In this document: positions 54,901 through 64,000 of the stretch, piece after piece | Position numbering within the stretch: the stretch's first letter is position 1 | Layout of the letters: the number at the start of each line of letters is the position of its first letter | DNA from: Cristatella mucedo | Taxonomy: Eukaryota; Bryozoa; Phylactolaemata; Cristatellidae | Assembly (NCBI GenBank): GCA_009760855.2 | Contig: WPIO01000052.1 | Coordinates: 2,544,501-2,608,500 of the forward strand | Direction: 5' to 3' | Length of the DNA: 64,000 bases | Position numbers and translations under genes: made by a program | Notes under the pieces: generated by a model | Told to the model about the DNA's origin: nothing | The model's database searches: none | Seen by the model: the letters and a program-made list of their open reading frames with translations, nothing else

Positions 54901-56574
54901 CTAGAGGTCTCACTAATATACCTCTCATTGACAGCACTGAATATATGAATATATGACTTAAGTGGCGAGATTGGGACTACACAGCTTGTCGAGGACCGAT
55001 GATTCAAATAGCGCACGCTTTAACGCTGAAGGCTAACCGGATGCACATCGAACACAAAGACAGACTCCGACTGTGGCTCAGACTTCTTCGGAAGTTCTCC
55101 ACAGGAACTTGGGCACCGTCAACCACAAGCGTAATACATTTAAAACAAAATACAATTACATACGTAAACAAAATACATTTGGTATCCCCGGGCAGTGCAG
55201 AAACAAGCTTAGCGCGTCGTCACAAGCGAAGTGTATCACAGAAGTTCTAATGCAGATATACCAAACGCGGTATAAAAAAGAGAGAAGCTGCAACAGGCTT
55301 TCAGAGTGGCAACCGCGGCAGCTACCGGGAAGAAGGTCGCAGAGGCACAGAGCCAGCCACGCGATTCCGACAGTTCTTTTCGCTGATGGCTATAGCTCGG
55401 GCCGAGAAGTGGAAAACGCTGCAGGCTTGAATCTCTGACAGCAGCCTCTGCACGAGTAAAGTGAAAAAAGACTGTGCGCCCCCCGAGCGACGCAGCACTC
55501 GACCGCCTACTAGAACCACTCGAGCTCAACGCCGTGGGAGGGGGCGCCGGCCAGCGAGAGAGAGAGAGAGAGAGAGAGTGAGAGCTACGAGCGCCTGCGA
55601 CGTGCGCCGCTTGCTAATGGCGCAACAACGCTTCGAACAAAATTCTGGAAGAAGAAAGTTCTAAAGCTTAGCATTCGTGAGACACCCAAACTGTTCGTCA
55701 GCCGCCGGCCGGACGGGCGCTGGTGGCAGAAAGCAGTTCCGGCTCGGGCGTTGGGCGGGGGTTGAAGTACGGACGTCAGCACCTCCGACGGTCGCCGCAT
55801 CGAAAACAACAGCACGCCGTCGCAGCGCTAAACTCACACTCTTTAATGTACTCTGATTCTTTAGATGACTTACCAGCAGATATCAAGCAGCGGGAAAGTG
55901 TGAGGCCTGCAGCGGCACACCCACCCACACGGACGCAGAGGAGGAGTATCACAGCGAGGCAACTTTGCTGGCCTTGCCCTTGCATGCCTATTGTCCTCGT
56001 ATATCTATGCGTTGCGCGTCCCTAGTCGACAAACTGACGGTAATAAGTGTTGCTACGTGGACCTCATAGATCCAAGTCTTAGATAAAGGTGTAATATAAT
56101 ATTAATACTTCAAATCAAAGGTTACGCTAAAATTCCGCCGGGCCGTAACGTACCTCGTGCAGTTACGCGCCTCTGAGGGATTCCCTCAAGAAGACTACTC
56201 TCCCTCTTATCTCTACATTGACTGCCGTGTGATAACAATAATACATAGGTTTACTAATTAGCTGCATCAATGAAGAAAATATATTTATCTACAGTCATGG
56301 TTCTTTCCCAACATTCTTAAAAACAGCTGCACCTTCAGAAGTCAACGCAAGGCAAGCAGAGCTTGATTTTCAAAAGAGCAGGGGAAGTTTATAGCAGTTC
56401 CGGTTAGTCTGACCACGCGGATTGACTCGTCAGTATAGATTCTTCTAGGCGTATCCAGACTTTTGTAACGTCTGATTAAACTCGCGTGCATTATTCAATG
56501 GTAGGATTAGAAATCGCTGTTTTGATTCGACTGCGGCTGCGGCTGCGGCTGCGGCTGCTGCTGCGGCTGCTAAG
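54901..56574. promoter_or_regulatory. GC-rich stretch, possible SNAP-25 promoter or 5' UTR
   Basis: Between about 55300 and 55830 the DNA is GC and CpG rich, with a GA repeat at 55556-55579, against AT-richer flanks. It lies 1.2-1.7 kb upstream of the SNAP-25 start codon, as expected for an untranslated first exon. No product is recognised for the open frames on either strand. The promoter role is inferred from position only. Confidence 0.35.
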
Positions 56575-56705
56575 CGAACCATTAATAATATTATTAATAA
56601 TACTAAAAATATCTTTGTTACAGCCCCCTCATAGAACTCAATCTCTTTCTAAGCACTTAAAAAAATTTGCAAAGGAAGCATGCTTGAATCGAATTGTTAA
56701 AAGGA
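56575..56705 (-). mobile_element. LINE 3' tail fragment
   Basis: ATTAATAATATTATTAATAA then CCCCCTCATAGAACTCAATC and TTGCAAAGGAAGCATGCTTG, minus orientation. A GGCTGC repeat precedes it (56532-56570). Confidence 0.7.
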
Positions 56706-58861
56706 GACTCGCCGTGCGAGGGGTATGAATTCCTGGTGGACATCCGCTTGAAGCGAAAGTCTTTTTCGGCGTTCAGTCTCGCGGCCGAAGGCCTCCGAGC
56801 GCTCTGCATTTTGAAATCCCCAGCGCGCCGCTTCAACGACGCCCCAACCGAATGTCGCTGCGGCGATGTCCATTATCGGAAGGCCCACGCCGTTGTTGGT
56901 GACGACGTCCGGAGTAAAGGCTCAGCCGTGGCGGCGAGTGTGCACGCGCTGCCCACTATAAGAAACTTTGCGCGTTCTGGAAGAGCCCTGATTGAGGCGT
57001 TCAGAAATAGGTAGCACGGGGCGTCAACCGATGGGACTATCGGCCCGGACTAGCAGAGCGCGCGACACGTCGTGGGGTCCGGCAAAGCAGGCAGCTGACC
57101 TCTCCTTGGCACGAACGGGCTCCGGGACTGTGGCAATGTCTACGAGGAGGAAAGGAAGGAAGGAAGGGTGGGTCACAGTTCGTGGCCCGCCATTGTGTAT
57201 CCGGAGACGGCGACCCGGTGCTACCCGCCTATCAGAAGCGTCAATGCCCACCCTTTAACCCGTCGCACAGGCGGAGGAAGCACGAATTCGCCGACCGCGG
57301 CTTAGTACCCGCAGAGCGGGTCTGCATTTCGACCTTGGCTAAAATCTAACTCGTGAAGCAGCTGCGTGATCGGTGAGTAGCGCAGATTTGAGACGCGATG
57401 CAATTCCTAGTGCTGAGCGAAAGGACTCGTTCGCTAGATAAAAACTTATTCAGTCCTATTCACACGGTGAGTAATGCGGCCCGCGAGTCCGGTGCTCGGG
57501 CTCTCCTGGTACAGCTGACTGTAGACAAGTATTTAGCTCGAGTATGCATTCGTGCCGCGATACAGGTTAGCTAAAATAATGCATTCACGCCGCGGCATTC
57601 GTTGCCCGAAAAAGCGGTATACGCGGATACGCGACCTACTGATAAGCCCGATTCCACCACAAACTGGTTATGCGAGCTAGTTGTGTGCGGTTACGGGGCT
57701 GCTTACGATTGCGCACCAATTCAACCCCTACAGTTTCCTTGACTGGCGTGCTTAGTCAATGGTCAACTGCTACCATTTCAGCACCGCACCTACTGTACGC
57801 AGCAGCTGCAATCGCCGCTGTCCGCTACCAATTCGCTTAATTTGGATGGTGCGATGACTCGGCTATCTGCTCCTTTGCCCGACGAATTCCACTCTCTTGT
57901 ACTGTGAATTTCACTCCAACGTTTGATACGTTATATTCAATATATGCAAATGGCTGTCTGTGCATGAGCGACTGCGGTTCTAATCGTGCAAATGCGCTCT
58001 AGTTTGTAAGAGGCGAATACAGGTTGGTTTTGTTGTGCAAATGCGGTTGGTTTATTGCATTATTTAGATAATTTCGTTCGATTGATTTCCTCTCCTGGGC
58101 TGAAATTTAAGCTGAGTACTTTGAGATTGTTGCCGAAGTCATCGCTAGCTAGCCAGTCATCGGCCGCTGTTCTCTCCGTGGGAAACTAACTCCCTGTAAC
58201 CGGGCAAGAGGCTGGCAAGGAAGGCAGGTTGATTGAGCTGATGTGACATCGACCCGTTTAAGCGACCACGGGTTCAAGTTCCGGTGAAGAAACGGCATTC
58301 ATCCCTTTTTAAAACTCGCGAATATGTTCCCTTGTGATTTTAGTGCGGTGCAAATGATGCTGACGGTTGTACCACAACTTTTTTAAAGCAACGTCTATGC
58401 TGAGCGTAGCTCATGGACGCGTCTGTGCTCGCTTTGTCCATAGGCAGTTGGAGGATTCGCACTTCAATGTTTTGATCGAACCTTTTGCAATTTTACAGAA
58501 TGACTAAGATTCGATTGTTGACTTTGAAGCTGAGCTTGCTTAATTTCGATCAAGTTATGGCTACCTACACCGCCCTGGAAGTGTGCCTACATTTGTACTA
58601 ATGCAGCGTAGGCTTTTAGAACTTGTTAGCTCTCCTCGGGCAGAATTATTGTTGTCCTTGAAATGCTACTCCAAGTACCCATCAACGGACAAACTCGAGC
58701 CGTAACCAAGCAATGCCGGCGAATCTCTGTGGGCTTCCAGCCGTCGAGCCTAAAGAGGGTCAGACGGTGCTGCTGAGGATGCCTGCTCAGTTACTCAAAT
58801 CAAGTGGCAGTCTTTTGAGTCTGCGAGGATACATCACCGGCCAGTCATTGATTTTTGTGTG

Positions 58862-58903
<42 letters not shown>

Positions 58904-59274
58904 CATTTTGCGAATTATATGGCACAGAGGGTATATATTGGCTGGCCAGCTTTTTGCTGCTCTTTATGGTAACAACGACGACGTGAGTGCCATTGCATTT
59001 AAAGTTATCATTGGTCAACTTCACTCAGTAAAATATTTCATGTTTGGGAAGAAGCTATCGTCTCGTTGATTATGTTTCCTATGCAACTGCGAAATACAGC
59101 TACCATTTTTATTTCGAGCGCCGGATTTTAGCAAACGGGCACAAAAACAGGCCGAAAGGCTTGCAGCGGATAAAGACGAATTGGCTTCTCGAGACTTGGC
59201 TTCTGATGTGCGCCATTCATTGTAGAGAGCGACGGGGTGCGATTTCGTGCATTCTAAGCTCCGATCAAATCGTC
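56706..59274. other. Spacer upstream of the zinc-finger gene
   Basis: 56720-57320 is GC-rich with open frames on both strands and may hold an untranslated exon. 57300-58700 shows nothing recognisable except a possible tRNA-like B box (CACGGGTTCAAGTTCCG) at 58267-58283. A (TA)n microsatellite is at 58864-58900. Confidence 0.35.
58864..58900 (+). repeat. (TA)n microsatellite
   Basis: About 18 TA units; directly visible. Confidence 0.95.
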
Positions 59275-60486
59275 ATGCCCGCAACCACGGCCGGCAGTGG
59301 AATGCCACCGACAAGCTCGCCTCGGTCTGCGTCACAGGAGGCAGCCGCAGCGAATGGCGGGCCAGGCGGCAGTGGTGGCGACAGGGCGGCTGACGACTCG
59401 GTGGTATCTGAGTATCCGTCGACGATCGGCGTCGTCATCGTCGGCGGGCTTGCCTTGGCTGTCGCTGCAGCCACCGCTGCTGCCGCCGAGTGGCCCTGGG
59501 CAGTCGACGTGCACTCCTCAGTCGCTCAGGTACAGCTCGAGCCTACGGTGGGTGGCAAGGCCGAGCCTGCCGAATCGGCTGCAAGCAAGTTTCGGTGGCG
59601 CAGCAGCGCAGTTGCAGAGCAGTGGACTAGCAACTTAATGCATGCATCCTTCTGCCGCTGGCTATGTCTTCCTCTCGCGCTTAAGGTCGTTCTCGTTAAT
59701 CTGTGACAGGCAGCACTGGAGGCGTCCGGAGGCGCCGACGGTGCCGCCGTCGGAGAAGTGCGTTCATCGCTCAAGCCAGCTCGCACGGTTAGTGCCAGCA
59801 GCGATCGTCGCCGGCTTTCCGATGCCAGCGACAGCTCTAGCTTAGAGTCGCCGCTACAAGTTTGTAAATATTGCCCGATGACGTTCACCAATGCCGGCAG
59901 TCGCCGAGTGCACGTGTATGTGCACTCCTTGCTAAACGTCGCGTTTGGTGACACCTTCAAAACTGAAAGCCAGCCTGGGACAAGCGCGACTGTCGGCAAG
60001 GAGGGCAGCGGCGGTCAGCCGGAGAAGCCTAGGGCTGACGGCAAGAGGGGCGACAGTCAGCTACAGGCCAAGCAAGAGGCAGACGAGCCTAAAAGTGGCG
60101 GTCAAGGTCAGCCAAGAGAGCTCTTGGCCGCTGTCAATAGGGGCGGCCAAAGTCAGTCTAAGAAGAGAGTGAGCGTCGGCAGGAAGAGAAACTTTGGTTG
60201 CAGCGAGTGCGGGCTGGCGTTCACACAGTTGAACGACCTACGATATCATGTGGCGAAGGTGCACGCCAAAAACCATCTGATGTGCAGCGACTGCGTCAGC
60301 TGGTTTGCCACTGTCGTCGAGCTGAAAGAGCACGCACAGCAGCGACACGGCGACCGGCAGATCCACGTGTGCCGCGATTGTGGCATGAGTTTCTCTCGGC
60401 TCGGCAGCATGACGACTCACAGGGCCATTCATGCCACCACTGGTGGCGACGCTGCTGCCTCTGCATCTTCAATCGTCAGGCTGTGA
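59275..60486 (+). CDS. C2H2 zinc-finger protein, two coding exons
   Basis: Exons 59275-59529 and 59710-60486 join in phase 0 across a 180 bp intron (CAG/GTACAG donor, TGTGACAG acceptor) and give 343 residues. Exon 2 encodes four C2H2 fingers: Cys137 CKYC..HVYVH, Cys249 CSEC..HVAKVH, Cys277 CSDC..HAQQRH and Cys306 CRDC..HRAIH, all with 12 residues between the Cys and His pairs. The first stands apart from the other three by a linker of about 90 residues rich in Lys, Gln, Gly and Ser. The fingers suggest nucleic-acid binding, but no target can be named. Exon 1 contains a hydrophobic stretch (STIGVVIVGGLALAVAAATA) that looks like a membrane segment. The start is uncertain: the frame is open back to 59044, but the start at 59275 marks a change to coding-like composition. 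Exon 1 can also be read through to a stop at 59704-59706. Confidence 0.82.
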
Positions 60487-61203
60487 CTAAACAGTCGGCT
60501 TGGACGAAAACCGATCTGCCAAGCTTGGATTCCGCTGTGTCGCGACAGCCCTGCTGCTCTTTCACGTCAGCAGTGGCCACGTGTGGTCGAGTTTCATTTG
60601 TAGAATCGTAGGGGTCGTGGAGGAGAGGAAAGGTCGTGGCCATCCATGCAATGTTGACTAACTAGTGCCCGGTTAGCTTTGATATGCTTCTGTATCAACA
60701 CGGCGGTTTTTCTTTATTATCACTCGGCTCGATTTGCATTTATATGTCAAATCTCGTCTCTTATGATATTAAATGTCATGTCTTTGGTGCTGTGATACGG
60801 TCGCGCTCACTCGTTTTGTATTTACTGAGAGAATACTCGAGACCTGCAGCGGGTAATTCTCTACTACCAACTGCAAGCCGGAGTGAGAGGTCGCCGCAAA
60901 GGCTCTCCTTCCCACGTAAAATGAAGCTGTTGATTCACGTGACCTTGACTTCTATGGTAGGAATTATTATGTCCACAATTGCAGGAAATGACCGCACACG
61001 CACACACATACAGGTGTATATTCTTTATTGCAGGATTTGCATGGCCAATCTGATCGAGGTTTTCCTTCTAGTAGCTGCATGTACTTGTTTGCTGCGGGCT
61101 TGATTCGACCAGAATCCACGTGCATAGTGACTCCACAGAAACAGCCAGTTGCAAGCTGTTGCTGAGTAATATTTTTTTCTATACCTTAATTATTATCGAT
61201 TGT
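60487..61203 (+). other. 3' flank of the zinc-finger gene with a SINE fragment
   Basis: 3' UTR follows the stop. A degraded plus-strand SINE 3' part is at about 60848-60945 (CTGCAGCGGGTAATTCTCTA, GCCGCAAAGGCTCTCCTTCC, ATGAAGCTGTTGATTCACGT). Otherwise nothing recognised. Confidence 0.45.
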
Positions 61204-61381
61204 CGACAGAGTGACACTGCTATATATCAAAAAGTAAATATCCAGTTGCATATGACCCTAAGACACGGCTGCTTCGTTCTCTATTGAGACGACTGGCCAC
61301 TTAAACCACCGAACAATTTGTATTAGATAAATTATATATGTAATTTGTTTTTCAACTGTAACTATAGCCGACATTTTCATA

Positions 61382-61585
61382 ATGCTTATATGCAATATTT
61401 ACAAACTGGTGGATGTGGATGTCCTCAACGTTGGGCTCGGCAGTGGCTTGCCGAACAACGGCAAGGCCACTGTCGTCCTCGGAGAATTTCTTCCACGTTA
61501 CCTCTTTGCACACAATTGCATCGCTGATGCAGAGATTCCGGAAGAGCCCCCTCTTGCTCCATTTGAACGGGTGCCAATTTCCTGA
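61382..61585 (+). CDS. Unidentified open frame in the left inverted-repeat arm
   Basis: 67 codons, MLICNIYKLVDVDVLNVGLG to EIPEEPPLAPFERVPIS, preceded by ATAGCC and a possible splice acceptor (TATAG at 61364-61368). In the right arm the same sequence is frameshifted by the 2-base and 1-base differences. It may be an exon of an unknown gene or chance. No family recognised. Confidence 0.25.
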   Translation: MLICNIYKLVDVDVLNVGLGSGLPNNGKATVVLGEFLPRYLFAHNCIADAEIPEEPPLAPFERVPIS

Positions 61586-61611
61586 AGCTTAGCGACGATA
61601 AAAAAATATAA

Positions 61612-61765
61612 AAACGCTAGTTTATTTAACAGTATCTTTTGCATGGCGACAGAAGAGCCTTTACGGCTATCACTACTGCTTGCAGCGGCAATAAAGGATT
61701 GCCCACGGCAGGATTATAACCCACGACCGAGGTTGGGAAAGGCAACCGCCTTAAACCAGCCTAAT
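61612..61765 (-). mobile_element. tRNA-derived SINE in the left arm
   Basis: Minus strand: GACAGAAGAGCCTTTACGGC, GCTTGCAGCGGCAATAAAGG and ATTATAACCCACGACCGAGG. Confidence 0.8.
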
Positions 61766-61860
61766 CGTAATGGGCAAGCCGAGTGTCGCCCTCAAGTTGA
61801 AGGACCTCATCCTAAACATCGGTACGTCTGGCATCGGTCCATTGACGTCTGCACATAATC
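61766..61860 (+). mobile_element. LINE reverse transcriptase fragment in the left arm
   Basis: Encodes IVMGKPSVALKLKDLILNIG, the segment corresponding to [20 protein letters not shown] at 27576-27635 of the large LINE. Confidence 0.65.
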
Positions 61861-62066
61861 GGGGTATGCTGCTCTGTGTTTTAGTGCTCTCTCGATAGCA
61901 CGCACGTGACAAAATGCAGGACACCGAAGCGGGCACACTGAGACGTGCATTCTCGCGACTGCCTGCAGCCGCTCCCGAACGTAGCCGTCCTCAGTCCACC
62001 GGCCCTCTCAACTATCCGGCCTCTGCGGGCCGTGACTCACCCTCATAAACCAATTCCCCCATAAAC

Positions 62067-63136
62067 CCATATGCTAAAAGCAAGGCAATAAATCAACCAC
62101 GTGCTCCTAAGCGTCAAGTCGACCTACATTCTGCTTAGAAGCACTGTCCAGTTTAGGGCTTGCTCAGATGGTAATACCACCCACAGTCAAACTAATTTGC
62201 GAACTTCTGTCATGGCAGCGCGTAGGACGTTGCAATCACCTCTATCTATTCAGGACCTTTAGCCTGTGCCCATATTTGTCTGCAACTGGTGCCAAACTTA
62301 GCAGCTTGTGTGAGGTATCGTCATCGGCATAGCAGTTACAGCGAAACAATGCGTCGAAGCTCGTGCTCGTATGCGCTCGAAGTGTGCAACCCGATTCCGG
62401 ATACGGTCACTTCCCGTAATGACCTTTCGCTTTTTAAGTCTCAGCTAAAGACTCAGTCGTTCCGGCCACTTTCCCCATAAACCTAGTGAACTTGTGTTGC
62501 TTCTTCCTGCTTGCTTTAATAAATAAATTAATACAAGCTGATTTAACAGCCTCTTTTGTATAGAGACAGAAGAGCCTTTATGGCTGTAACCACCACTTGC
62601 AGTGGCGATAAAGGATCGCCCACCGCAGGATTTGAACCCACCGCAGGATTTGAAATGTTCAAAGATTGCGTCATTCGTTAGATCAGGCACATTATGAGCC
62701 GCCGAGATGCTATTTTTGGCTCCCGAATCGTAATGGCTGGAAACTAGTTGGATGCTAATTTTTGGTTCGAAGTTGTTTAATAGACTGTCGTTCTATTGGC
62801 TTTGAGTCCAGCATAACTTGGACTGTGCGGGCATCAAGTCAGTAGGCTGGCCAGGCTGGCTGGCTAAAGGCGTAGACGTTAGGTTGTAGGCTTTAGGCTA
62901 GTGAGCAGTCAGAGACGGCTACATGCCTGATGAGACTCGTAGCTAGCTAGACGCTTTATTAGACGCGTTATTCCAGTTGCGGCCAGTTTATGGCCAAGTG
63001 GTGTCTGCGGCCTTACTGTTCCCATTGTGGCTAGTGAATGGCCTCGCTATTCAAGCAACGGTCAATGTGCGGCTCAGTGGAGTTTATGGCACTGCGGCAG
63101 GCATCATGGCCACGGTGACCGGTTTATGGGTGACCA
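62067..63136. other. Spacer of the inverted repeat, with LINE and SINE relics
   Basis: A plus-strand LINE end lies at 62285-62480 (SYALEV, LFKSQLKTQSF) and a minus-strand SINE fragment at 62525-62660 in which CACCGCAGGATTTGAA is duplicated. 62660-63136 holds nothing recognised; its right end repeats GGTTTATGGG-like words next to the right arm. Confidence 0.55.
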
Positions 63137-64000
63137 GTTTATGGGGGAATTGGTTTATGAGGGTGAGTCACGGCCCGCAGAGGCCGGATAGTTGAGAGGG
63201 CCGGTGGACTGAGGACGGCTACGTTCGGGAGCGGCTGCAGGCAGTCGCGAGAATGCACGTCTCAGTGTGCCCGCTTCGGTGTCCTGCATTTTGTCACGTG
63301 CGTGCTATCGAGAGAGCACTAAAATACAGAGCAGCATACCCCGATTATGTGCAGACGTCAATGGACCGATGCCAGACGTACCGATGTTTAGGATGAGGTC
63401 CTTCAACTTGAGGGCGACACTCGGCTTGCCCATTACGATTAGGCTGGTTTAAGGCGGTTGCCTTTCCCAACCTCGGTCGTGGGTTATAATCCTGCCGTGG
63501 GCAATCCTTTATTGCCGCTGCAAGCAGTAGTGATAGCCGTAAAGGCTCTTCTGTCGCCATGCAAAAGATACTGTTAAATAAACTAGCGTTTTTATATTTT
63601 TTTATCGTCGCTAAGCTTCAGGAAATTGGCACCCGTTCAAATGGAGCAAGAGGGGCTCTTCCGGAATCTCTGCATCAGCGATGCAATTGTGTGCAAAGAG
63701 GTAACGTGGAAGAAATTCTCCGAGGACGACAGTGGCCTTGCCGTTGTTCGGCAAGCCACTGCCGAGCCCAACGTTGAGGACATCCCAACATCCACCAGTT
63801 TGTAAATATTGCATATAAGCATTATGAAAATGTCGGCTATAGTTACAGTTGAAAAACAAATTACATATATAATTTATCTAATACAAATTGTTCGGTGGTT
63901 TAAGTGGCCAGTCGTCTCAATAGAGAACGAAGCAGCCGTGTCTTAGGGTCATATGCAACTGGATATTTACTTTTTGATATATAGCAGTGTCACTCTGTCG
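63137..64000 (-). repeat. Right arm of the large inverted repeat
   Basis: 864 bp reverse-complement copy of 61204-62066, running to the end of the window. Contains the LINE fragment (about 63340-63445), the SINE on the plus strand (about 63445-63592) and the frameshifted version of the unidentified frame (63611-63825, minus). Confidence 0.95.

Larger units (their letters stand above)
61204..62066 (+). repeat. Left arm of a large inverted repeat
   Basis: 863 bp that match the reverse complement of 63137-64000 with only three differences that I found: a 2-base difference near 61425, one C more or less near 61553, and a G/A difference near 61881. Contents: an open frame (61382-61585), a minus-strand SINE (61612-61765) and a LINE fragment (61765-61860). 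Since the right arm is cut by the window end, the repeat may extend further on both sides. Confidence 0.95.

Overview
The window is animal (metazoan) nuclear DNA. Its genes are split by GT-AG introns with consistent codon phases. Between and inside them lie LINEs, tRNA-derived SINEs, hAT, Tc1/mariner and LTR elements and long dinucleotide microsatellites. I see no bacterial features (operons, CRISPR). The coding exons point to an invertebrate, possibly an early-branching one, but I cannot name the species from this window.

Layout: (1) 889-2573, plus strand: the last three coding exons of an alpha-1,6-fucosyltransferase (FUT8) gene whose 5' part lies left of the window. (2) 2574-12120: repeat-rich spacer holding several L2-like LINE relics and a complete but non-autonomous LTR retrotransposon (7439-9682) inserted into one of them. 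(3) 12190-37869, plus strand: a second FUT8-type gene, complete in ten coding exons (656 residues), in tandem with the first. Its introns are full of LINE, SINE and hAT insertions, including a 3 kb LINE with endonuclease and reverse transcriptase remnants at about 25330-28490. (4) 37870-42113: spacer with Tc1/mariner fragments. (5) 42114-54113, minus strand: a complete SNAP-25 type Qbc-SNARE gene in seven coding exons (246 residues), with an unusual glycine-rich N-terminus. (6) 54900-59274: LINE relics and GC-rich DNA, probably including the SNAP-25 promoter. (7) 59275-60486, plus strand: a two-exon gene for a four-finger C2H2 zinc-finger protein. (8) 61204-64000: a near-identical inverted repeat with arms of about 864 bp around a spacer of about 1.07 kb, cut by the right edge of the window.

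The genes do not form one pathway. FUT8 enzymes add core fucose to N-glycans in the Golgi, SNAP-25 drives membrane fusion in exocytosis, and the zinc-finger protein is probably a nuclear DNA-binding protein. The most informative biology is the tandem FUT8 pair: the upstream copy keeps a conventional C-terminus, whereas the downstream copy keeps the donor-binding residues but has a strongly altered SH3 domain and a duplicated in-frame splice acceptor. The repeats form a readable nesting history: LTR element in LINE, LINE in LINE, LINE in hAT, SINE in LINE, and a SINE whose 3' end copies the LINE tail.
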